Assembly (NCBI RefSeq): GCF_020832325.1
Contig: NZ_JAFIEU010000003.1
Location: forward strand, 1 to 64,000
From: Lunatimonas sp.
Lineage (GTDB): Bacteria; Bacteroidota; Bacteroidia; Cytophagales; Cyclobacteriaceae
DNA length: 64,000 bases
Reading direction: 5' to 3'
The translations under genes were made by a program, and so were the position numbers. Positions 15,772 through 22,037 of the stretch are shown here, piece by piece (within the stretch, counting starts at the first letter, position 1; the number at the start of each line of letters is the position of its first letter). Under the pieces are notes generated by a model. It was not told the origin of the DNA. It saw only the letters and a program-made list of their open reading frames with translations, and did not search any database.

Positions 15772-16908
15772 TTAAAACGCCTCCCCGATATATACATAAA
15801 ACCCGCCTCCTTCCCGGGTGATGGCGTAATCTGCCCGTAGAAAGATGTCTTTTTTCGGAAACAGTAAAAACCGCAGGCCGGCGCCGGCTGCTCCCTTGAG
15901 GTGCCTAAACTCCACAGCGGAAATATCACTGTAAACGGTCCCCGCCGAGGCGAAGGCCACGGCTCCTAGGCGGTCGGTAAATCCTATTGGGAGCGGAAGA
16001 AATCGGTACTCCAGCTGTGTTGCCAGTAGGTGCCGGTCTCTAAATCGCCCTTGGTAGTAGCCGCGCATTAGAAACGGCCCTCCGATTTGGGGCAGTTGGT
16101 TGAAGGGGACCTCTCCCCAGCTAAACTGACCTACCAGCTGCATGGCCAATACTTGATTTTTTCTGACCGTTTCGAAATACCGCGTATCTACGTTGATGTA
16201 TTGGAAGTCGTAGTCGCTGAGCAGCGCAGCGGTGGAGTTGATGAGTGCAAGCTCTATAAAGTAGCCGTCCCGTACATTTAACACATTGTGACGGGTGTCC
16301 AGTACCAACCCCAATCCAATGCCCAGGTTTTGAAATCCATCCTGTCCATATAGGCGGGTTGGTTCGGGTTGAGGCTGAGGATTGGAAAATCCCACATCTG
16401 TGGTCAAGTTATAGTCCAGGTTGATACCTGCGTAGAAGTTGCCCTTAACCTTTCGGAGTATGCGCTCTCTGATCAATAATTGTTGGGCACTGACGGTCTG
16501 CTCGTCGGAGAGGCTGGTGGATATCCCGACCCCATAAAATGAAACTGGAAAGCTTTGGTACCGGATGTTGCCCAAGAGAAACCAGTGGTTGTGATTGCTG
16601 TACAGCGCATGATCCAAGAAGGCACCGTATTGGTTTTCCAAGGTGTAAAAGGTTCTGGCCGTAATTTCGCTGAGGCGGTTGGTGGTATCCCTACCGTGAT
16701 AGTACAAAAGCAGTCCGCTAAGGCCAATTTCTGTGTTGGTTTCCGGACTATAGCCCAACGTGGGATATACCAGCACCTGTGGTCTGGAAATATCGGCAGT
16801 GTCTCGGATAAAGGAGTTCAGGTAGGACTTCAGTCTGTTGACTTGCTGTGCCTGAGCGGGTATTGTGTAGGTAAGCAGCAACAGGGTTGCCGCCAGAAAT
16901 GGCCTCAT
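15772..16908 (-). CDS. BamA/TamA-type outer-membrane barrel protein (surface antigen D15 family)
   Basis: A 378-aa exported protein with a signal peptide ending in PAQAQQ. The remainder is a run of amphipathic beta strands. The D15-type motif region includes GGPFLMRGYYQGRFRDRHLLATQLEYRFLP, matching the conserved G-x-x-x-x-R-G-Y/F block in barrel strand 6. The chain ends in an aromatic residue (YIGEAF), as expected for a barrel. It lacks POTRA domains, so it is the short form of the family. Members without POTRAs are common in Bacteroidota and their roles are mostly unknown. Confidence 0.75.
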   Translation of the reverse strand: MRPFLAATLLLLTYTIPAQAQQVNRLKSYLNSFIRDTADISRPQVLVYPTLGYSPETNTEIGLSGLLLYYHGRDTTNRLSEITARTFYTLENQYGAFLDHALYSNHNHWFLLGNIRYQSFPVSFYGVGISTSLSDEQTVSAQQLLIRERILRKVKGNFYAGINLDYNLTTDVGFSNPQPQPEPTRLYGQDGFQNLGIGLGLVLDTRHNVLNVRDGYFIELALINSTAALLSDYDFQYINVDTRYFETVRKNQVLAMQLVGQFSWGEVPFNQLPQIGGPFLMRGYYQGRFRDRHLLATQLEYRFLPLPIGFTDRLGAVAFASAGTVYSDISAVEFRHLKGAAGAGLRFLLFPKKDIFLRADYAITREGGGFYVYIGEAF

Positions 16909-17053
16909 GTGTGTCAGAGCAGTTGAATAAATGGTTTAAGCAATGGGTGTTTTCCAGATTATGAAACCTAGGGTGGAAAAATATTGGGGGCTAAAGGGAT
17001 CTCACTATGAACAACCAAATTAACTCAAAAATCTCCCTTTGCCCCCAATTTCA

Positions 17054-17290
17054 TCAAGCAGCTTCCACCAGCTTTCGGATCACCTGTGCAGGTGCCTCCA
17101 AGGTAAATACTTCGTCTTCGTTCAGCTCCTTGAGGGTAGCCAATTCCAGATCGAAAACCAGCCCGTTCACAAACACCCGGTCCATTTTAAGATCCCGGTA
17201 GAAATGGTCAAATTTTCTTTTGCCGGCTAAGTTGATGCCGTAGAGTCTAAACACCTCAATGATTTTTCGATAGGTTGTTACGCGTTTCAT
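17054..17290 (-). CDS. Small acyl-carrier-protein-like protein without the phosphopantetheine serine
   Basis: A 78-aa protein. The central and C-terminal part, FYRDLKMDRVFVNGLVFDLE through VFTLEAPAQVIRKL, has the helix spacing of an acyl carrier protein, where the motif would be D-S-L. Here the position reads D-R-V, so no phosphopantetheine can be attached. The resemblance is by eye and could be chance. The N-terminus MKRVTTYRKIIEVFRLYGI is basic. It lies downstream of the MarR/tolC remnant and is transcribed in the same direction. I cannot assign a function. Confidence 0.45.
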   Translation of the reverse strand: MKRVTTYRKIIEVFRLYGINLAGKRKFDHFYRDLKMDRVFVNGLVFDLELATLKELNEDEVFTLEAPAQVIRKLVEAA

Positions 17291-17459
17291 ATATCTACAA
17301 TTATTTTTTCAATAGTTAGAACATGTTCCCCGCCGAAGGTCGGATGCCTGTCAGTCGGTAGATAGGGAATGCCCAAAATTATCAACACGCTTTAAGCGTA
17401 GTTTTTTCACGGTCATTCCATACATCACAAATGGTATATTCTAGACGTTTTCAGTTAGC

Positions 17460-17579
17460 TTAAACGCCGATTTCAACGCTCTCTTTCAGCGTCAACGGGC
17501 CTTGGCCCATCTGCTGGGCAGAAAGGAACATGGACAGCGTCATAAGGTACGCCAACGCAGTCATACAAATTCGTGACAT
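17460..17579 (-). pseudogene. Truncated TolC-type outer-membrane efflux gene (N-terminal remnant)
   Basis: On the minus strand, an ATG at 17579 opens a 39-codon frame. It starts with a signal peptide (MSRICMTALAYLMTLSMFLS, cleavage near SAQQ) followed by GPLTLKESVEIGV and a stop. LTLKExVEIGLxNN is the hallmark start of mature TolC-family proteins; compare LSLQQCVEIALENN in the intact TolC gene at 58.1 kb. After the stop the same frame gives AN, another stop and KRLEYTI, which still resembles the family, and then similarity ends. The remnant sits 71 bp downstream of a MarR-type regulator, the usual head of regulator-tolC-hlyD-pump operons, so the rest of an efflux operon was probably lost. The rest of 17291-17459 shows no further gene. 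Confidence 0.75.
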
Positions 17580-17650
17580 AAAGTTAAATTAGTTTAGAAT
17601 AGTTTGTTAAATATGTTCTGTATTAAAAGAACTAAAAATGGAAAATTTTT

Positions 17651-18118
17651 TTAGCTCTTTTGCTTTCGAAACCCTTCGAAAAGACTGGGAATTTTGGTTT
17701 TTATGTACTCCAAAAAAGCACAGACTTCTTGGAGGTGACAGGTGAATGATGGGTTTGCTTGTTTTCTAACGTCAATCACTTCCTGCAAAAAGTGGGTTGC
17801 CTGCGTGATGTCTCCAATTTGATGTTGCATGTCGCTTTCCCAATCCTCTACTTTTAGGTAAAAATACCGCTTCCGCTCGCCGGGCTTGGTCTTGTATTTT
17901 ACCTTGTTTTGGATCTGCATGAAATTTAATGCATTGCTAACGGCACTTTTGCTGACATTCAGGTAGTCTACAATTTCTTCAAAGGTAGCCTCCGCCTCAT
18001 CCAACACCATCAATAAGCCCAATATCCGACCCATCAATGGTTGCATGCCCCGCTGTTCGTGGAAGACCCCGATTTTCTCAATCAGTTCTTTCTTTTTTTC
18101 GGATAGGATTTCTGACAT
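17651..18118 (-). CDS. GbsR/MarR-type transcriptional regulator
   Basis: A 155-aa winged-helix protein. The recognition region is ATFEEIVDYLNVSKSAVSNALNFM followed by a wing KYKTKPGERKRYFYLK. The N-terminal helix and GRILGLLMVLDEAE are typical of the GbsR branch of the MarR family, which often controls efflux operons in Bacteroidota. It is 88 bp downstream of the Nramp-like gene and directly upstream of a tolC remnant. An inverted repeat GTTCAC-AAAAAA-GTGAAC at 18172-18189 upstream of its start is a good candidate for its own operator. It appears intact even though its target operon does not. Confidence 0.85.
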   Translation of the reverse strand: MSEILSEKKKELIEKIGVFHEQRGMQPLMGRILGLLMVLDEAEATFEEIVDYLNVSKSAVSNALNFMQIQNKVKYKTKPGERKRYFYLKVEDWESDMQHQIGDITQATHFLQEVIDVRKQANPSFTCHLQEVCAFLEYIKTKIPSLFEGFRKQKS

Positions 18119-18171
18119 GGATAGCTTTGATTATACCGTTATAACGCCGCAAAGATAGAAAGGTTTTGTTT

Positions 18172-18189
18172 GTTCACAAAAAAGTGAAC
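18172..18189. promoter_or_regulatory. Candidate operator for the MarR-type regulator
   Basis: A perfect inverted repeat GTTCAC - six A - GTGAAC, extended outward by TT...AA to TTGTTCAC/GTGAACCAA, lies 54 bp upstream of the regulator's start codon in the 88-bp gap after the Nramp-like gene. A weaker GTTC...GAAC pair lies between the regulator and the tolC remnant at about 17615-17633. Autoregulation is inference. Confidence 0.5.
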
Positions 18190-18206
18190 CAATTTTCTTT
18201 GTTTTT

Positions 18207-19451
18207 TTACCACCCTATGTACACCATAGCGAGGGAAAATAAAGAGAGGAAGGCGATGCCTGCGATTGCCAGCCACTTCATGGGGCCTCCGGGTTTTTGG
18301 GATTCCTCCAAATGAGCGCTAAAAATCAGGCGATAATTTAAGATGGCGATAAAAGGTGCTACCAAAAAGGAAATGGTGGTGGCAATTCCTATCAATTGAT
18401 TGAACGATTGAAAAAAAACGCCAATCACCAGAAATCCTCCCATGGCAATGAGGCTAAGCCAGAATAGATAGGCCCTTTTGCTTTCGGGTCGGCTTCGGAT
18501 TACGGAAACGACCCTCGCAGTGGATCGTGCATAGCCGTCCATGACGCCAATGCAGGTGCCCAGCATGATGGTAAATCCAGCGCCCGCGATGATCGGAAAG
18601 GTCCATTTCCCCAAGTTGGTAGCATACAGGTTTACGATACCAGTAGCGAAGCCCACGTTGTTGTCAGGCAACGAATTTCCAGTTCCGAACAGGAGGAATG
18701 CACCCAGTACCACGAAGCAGAGTGAGAGCGTTGCGGAAGTCCAAAATCCAAGGTTGAACTCACCTACAGCCTCCCGTATACTAGGTTGGTAGCCCGTTTG
18801 CCGAGTACGCTCTATTGTCCATAGGCTGTTCCATGTAGAGGAATCAATGGCTGAAGGCATCCATCCCATCAACGCGATGATGAAGGGAATGGATTTGGAG
18901 GTAACAAGCTGCCCGAATGGCTGGTACACCAACGGTGCCTCAGGACCTTTGAACAGTGCAATGGCAAAAGCAGCCAAGGTGGTGACTAGCATAAAGGTTC
19001 CTATCACCTTGATGCCGCTATCCAGTAAGGAATAGCGACCCAATGCAAGAAATACAAATGAGAACAAGAACAGCACCAGCGTAGGCAGGTAGAAATAGGT
19101 CGGTGCTATGGATATTCCCAAAAGATTTTGCAAAAAACCCGCAGCAACAAATGTAACTGCAGCATTTACAAAAAACATGGAGAGCAGGTTGATCAGCAGG
19201 TATAGGAATGAATAGACGGGGTTCAGTTTTTGATAGCCGTCTATCAAGGAGCGTCCCGTGGCTGCCGCATACCGGGTTCCAAACTCGAAGCTTGGCCATT
19301 TGAAGAGATTGGCCGCCAAGATAAAGCCAACCAAGGCAAATCCATATTCTGCCCCTGCACGAGTACTCTGCACCAAGTGGGATACGCCAATAGCTGTGCT
19401 CGCAAAGAGTATACCCGGCCCCAGGGTTTTAAAGAAATTTTTTGTAAACAA
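18207..19451 (-). CDS. Nramp-family transporter lacking the canonical DPGN motif
   Basis: A 414-aa inner-membrane protein with about eleven helices. It begins FFKTLGPGILFASTAIGVSH, which aligns with the start of Nramp/MntH proteins. In canonical members helix 1 reads GPGxxxxxAxxDPGN, with Asp and Asn binding the metal. Here the position reads IGVSHLVQSTRAG, so those ligands are missing. The helix 6 MPH motif is also altered, to MPSAIDSST. Bacteroidota have many such Nramp-like proteins annotated as divalent metal transporters, but the missing ligands make Mn2+/Fe2+ transport doubtful. The gene is 88 bp upstream of the GbsR/MarR regulator. Confidence 0.75.
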   Translation of the reverse strand: MFTKNFFKTLGPGILFASTAIGVSHLVQSTRAGAEYGFALVGFILAANLFKWPSFEFGTRYAAATGRSLIDGYQKLNPVYSFLYLLINLLSMFFVNAAVTFVAAGFLQNLLGISIAPTYFYLPTLVLFLFSFVFLALGRYSLLDSGIKVIGTFMLVTTLAAFAIALFKGPEAPLVYQPFGQLVTSKSIPFIIALMGWMPSAIDSSTWNSLWTIERTRQTGYQPSIREAVGEFNLGFWTSATLSLCFVVLGAFLLFGTGNSLPDNNVGFATGIVNLYATNLGKWTFPIIAGAGFTIMLGTCIGVMDGYARSTARVVSVIRSRPESKRAYLFWLSLIAMGGFLVIGVFFQSFNQLIGIATTISFLVAPFIAILNYRLIFSAHLEESQKPGGPMKWLAIAGIAFLSLFSLAMVYIGW

Positions 19452-19617
19452 TGGTTCGCTACTTGGTTGGTGGAAAATACGGCAGAGCGAAAATATCTAA
19501 AAATCCCGGATTGTCCTACAGGGTCTAACCAAGACTTTTTGGCGTGTTTTGAAGAAATCGAATGCAATCGTAGGAAGGTTGGTTTTTTTAGGTAGTTAGC
19601 CGTGTATAAAAAATACT

Positions 19618-19644
19618 CAGGGTGCAGGATACCTTTGCACCCTG
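19618..19644. repeat. Strong hairpin upstream of the Nramp-like gene
   Basis: A perfect inverted repeat with 9-bp arms CAGGGTGCA (19618-19626) and TGCACCCTG (19636-19644). An inner GG/CC pairing around ATA extends the stem. No T-tract follows on either strand. It could be a processed leader structure or a dispersed hairpin. The gap 19452-19719 has no other identifiable feature. Confidence 0.5.
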
Positions 19645-19719
19645 ACTTACTAACACGGAGATACTCAAAATTGCTACCGAAAAGCACTAAAATTTCTGTA
19701 TTTGGTAGCTAAATGTGAT

Positions 19720-19914
19720 TTATCCGTTATTAGCTTCATGGAAAAACAACGCTATACTTGCCGAAGCCAAGCCAACCGTGAGCGAACCAAAGGCAAATAG
19801 AAGTACTTTGTCCCGATCTGCGTCCCATCCGGAGTTGGCTACATGGGCAACCAATATGCCAACTGCACATCCGAAAAGCACAAAAAAAATTACGAAAATT
19901 TTTCTTCTGTTCAT
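19720..19914 (-). CDS. Small two-helix membrane protein, possible bacteriocin immunity protein
   Basis: A 64-aa protein with two hydrophobic helices (IFVIFFVLFGCAVGILVAHVA and VLLFAFGSLTVGLASASIAL), a basic N-terminus MNRRK and a polar loop NSGWDADRDK. It lies 44 bp downstream of the double-glycine peptide gene on the same strand. Small membrane proteins in that position are often immunity proteins, but there is no sequence motif to prove it. Confidence 0.5.
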   Translation of the reverse strand: MNRRKIFVIFFVLFGCAVGILVAHVANSGWDADRDKVLLFAFGSLTVGLASASIALFFHEANNG

Positions 19915-19958
19915 CAGAGTTTTCGTTACATTGATATGATTAGGTTTACTCAGTGAAT

Positions 19959-20183
19959 CTAAAAGCTACTTACACATTCATAAATGCCAGCGCCTAGACT
20001 TGAACCACTTGCAAAACCTCCAAACATGTATCCTGCAACAGCCCAAATAGATCCACCTGTAGCGGGCGTCATGGCAATCATAACGCCAACAGCAACGGCA
20101 GACACAATCGCGAATCCACATGCAGGTACGTTCACAGAACCTCCAGTGATGTTTTCCATACGTTCTAAACTTAACTCTTTCAT
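19959..20183 (-). CDS. Double-glycine-leader bacteriocin-like peptide
   Basis: A 74-aa precursor. The first 15 residues MKELSLERMENITGG form a textbook double-glycine leader (L-S-x-E-x-M-E-x-I-x-G-G), cleaved and exported by C39-peptidase ABC transporters. The mature 59-residue part is hydrophobic and Gly/Ala-rich, with GGFASGSSLGAG and GxxxG-type spacing and two cysteines (Cys22 and Cys70) that could form a disulfide. This resembles class II bacteriocins or quorum peptides. No C39 transporter lies in the window; the ABC exporter at the left end lacks that domain, so export must be served from elsewhere. Confidence 0.7.
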   Translation of the reverse strand: MKELSLERMENITGGSVNVPACGFAIVSAVAVGVMIAMTPATGGSIWAVAGYMFGGFASGSSLGAGIYECVSSF

Positions 20184-20239
20184 GATAAATGAATTTAGGG
20201 TTGGAACTTAAATTAAATTTGGAGTAAATTTTAGGCCAG

Positions 20240-20262
20240 CCACTGAAATTTTTTTTCAGTGG
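20240..20262. repeat. CCACTGAAA/TTTCAGTGG hairpin, second copy
   Basis: Nine-base arms CCACTGAAA (20240-20248) and TTTCAGTGG (20254-20262) around five T residues. The arms share CACTGAAA with the hairpin at 8941-8961. Both copies lie a short distance upstream of small genes for hydrophobic proteins. Confidence 0.55.
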
Positions 20263-20475
20263 GTTAATTTTTTTATGGGTATTATGGCGCAAAAAGTATG
20301 AGGACTGTTCTCAAGGCATCTTCTGCTAGAAACGTCCTATTTAGATCACCCTTCCAGGTAAGGTTCCGTTGAAGTGGCCAGTTATCCCGAAAAACAGCGC
20401 AAGCAAAGAGAGTAGCTGCTAGCCGGGCACGCCAATAAGTTGGGGTTTATGCATAACAGACATTAACAGGATATC

Positions 20476-20497
20476 AAAAAAAGGGGAGCCCCTCCCA
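20476..20497 (-). terminator. Intrinsic terminator after dapA
   Basis: Read on the minus strand: GGGAG-GGG-CTCCCC followed by seven T residues, about 36 bp past the dapA stop. It ends the xseA-xseB-ligA-dapA run. Confidence 0.75.
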
Positions 20498-20532
20498 TTA
20501 ATTTTAAAAAGGTTCCGTCTCGGTTTGTCTTA

Positions 20533-21429
20533 CTAAGGGATTTTGGAAGTTATTTCCATCATCATGGCATTCAACTGACTCGCCGCTTTGGCAATCCGCT
20601 CGCTGAGACCGGCACTGGCAGAGACCAGCGGAAGGCGTACGACATCACTACAGATGCCGAGTCGGTGCATAAGTGCTTTTACACCTACCGGATTGCTTTC
20701 CTCGTACATCAATGGGTTGATGTCCAACAAGCTGAATGTAGCGTTTTTGGAGGTTTCCATGCTGCCAGCAGCAATGGTTGCGATGATTTCGGGATAGGCG
20801 TTGCCCAATACCGATATCAGTCCTTCTGCGCCTATGCTTCGTAGGGCCGTAGTCATGAGATCGTCACCGGAAATTAGCAGAAAGTCAGGGTCCTTGTGGG
20901 CGGCAATTTTCATGCATTGCTCCAGGTTACCGCTGGCCTCTTTGATGCCGATGATATTTGGGTGCCTGGAAAGTTCCAATGTGGTCTCGGCACTTAGGTT
21001 GGACATGGTCCTGCCGGGCACATTGTACAAAATGATGGGTATTGGGCTGGCATCGGCAACTGCCTGGTAATGCTGAAGGATTCCCGTCTGAGAAGGTTTG
21101 TTGTAGTAAGGGCTGACGGAAAGGATCGCATCCACCCCCGTCAGATCGGTACGGTTTATTTCATCGATGACCTGCTGGGTTGAGTTGCCGCCAATGCCGA
21201 ATACCAAAGGGAGTCTGCCGTTGTTGGTTTTTTTGCAAAATGCAAATACCTCTTGTTTCTCCTCCCTTGTCAGCGTAGCGGATTCGCCCGTGGTGCCTAA
21301 TACGACCAAATAGTCTATGCCTCCCTGCGTCACGTGAAATATCGTTCTTTCCAATGAGGAAAAATCAATGGATTGATCCGCATGGAAAGGGGTAATGAGC
21401 GCTACTCCGGAGCCTTTCAGATTTTTCAT
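20533..21429 (-). CDS. dapA: 4-hydroxy-tetrahydrodipicolinate synthase
   Basis: A 298-aa TIM-barrel enzyme that condenses pyruvate with aspartate semialdehyde in the lysine/diaminopimelate pathway. The Schiff-base lysine is Lys163 in IIGIKEASGN. The catalytic tyrosine is Tyr135 in IILYNVPGR, and the Thr pair is in GTTGESATL. Length and motif order match DapA. It starts 4 bp after the stop of the DUF6913-like gene and ends at an intrinsic terminator. Confidence 0.95.
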   Translation of the reverse strand: MKNLKGSGVALITPFHADQSIDFSSLERTIFHVTQGGIDYLVVLGTTGESATLTREEKQEVFAFCKKTNNGRLPLVFGIGGNSTQQVIDEINRTDLTGVDAILSVSPYYNKPSQTGILQHYQAVADASPIPIILYNVPGRTMSNLSAETTLELSRHPNIIGIKEASGNLEQCMKIAAHKDPDFLLISGDDLMTTALRSIGAEGLISVLGNAYPEIIATIAAGSMETSKNATFSLLDINPLMYEESNPVGVKALMHRLGICSDVVRLPLVSASAGLSERIAKAASQLNAMMMEITSKIP

Positions 21430-21433
21430 TTAC

Positions 21434-21925
21434 TCAATTAATCTGCTTCAAATATTTTATAAGTTGTTCAGTGGCTGATCGGATGTCTTTCCCTTCTTTA
21501 TCCAACATCAAATCTAGGTAAGGCCTTAAGCGTTCGCTGTAGAAGCCTATCGCGTAGGGTTGCGGCTGCAGGTGCAACAGGTAGATGGAAAAGAAATTCT
21601 CTTTTTCGGGGGTAAAAATAATCAAATCTGGGCGAAGTGTCAGAAATTCCCTTAATTTTTGTTCGGGTTTGCCAAATAGGCTAAAATCCTTGTATGAAAA
21701 GCTGCGGGGATCTTCTGATTTCTCGTCGTAAAAGTAGGGGTGAATGATTAGGTGGTTTCCCAAAGCCTCTTTTAACAACCCATTGACTTCTTCGAGTTCT
21801 CCGGGATGCTGGCCTATAAGGCACACCGTCTGTATGTCTTGGTAATTGGGAATATTTTTTTTGATTGACGATTTTCTAGGTTTTCCCAACGCCTTCTTAA
21901 TAAAGTGCTCCCTAATCCATTTCAT
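21434..21925 (-). CDS. Hypothetical protein, DUF6913-like
   Basis: A 163-aa soluble protein with a basic N-terminus (FIKKALGKPRKSSIKKN), then a Rossmann-like core TVCLIGQHPGELEEVNGLL and LRPDLIIFTPEKENFFSIYLL, then YAIGFYSERLRPYLDLMLD. It resembles a Bacteroidota-restricted family that sits next to dapA or ligA; I believe this is DUF6913, but from memory only. Its function is unknown. It lies between ligA (112-bp gap) and dapA (4-bp gap), so co-expression with dapA is likely. Confidence 0.6.
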   Translation of the reverse strand: MKWIREHFIKKALGKPRKSSIKKNIPNYQDIQTVCLIGQHPGELEEVNGLLKEALGNHLIIHPYFYDEKSEDPRSFSYKDFSLFGKPEQKLREFLTLRPDLIIFTPEKENFFSIYLLHLQPQPYAIGFYSERLRPYLDLMLDKEGKDIRSATEQLIKYLKQIN

Positions 21926-22037
21926 AAAAACTGTTTTGACATTTTGTAACGGTCACGTACTGCTTGGTTATATTAACGTTATGGGAGCATGTCGAATGCT
22001 TGATGGGTACGGGTTTTAGGTAAATCCTTGCTCATGG

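Larger units (their letters stand above)
20184..20532. other. Intergenic region between dapA and the bacteriocin-like gene
   Basis: It contains the CACTGAAA hairpin (20240-20262) 57 bp upstream of the peptide start codon, and the dapA terminator (20476-20497). Between them, 20300-20470 shows no gene or repeat that I can support. The peptide promoter must lie here, but no convincing TAnnTTTG match was found. Confidence 0.5.
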
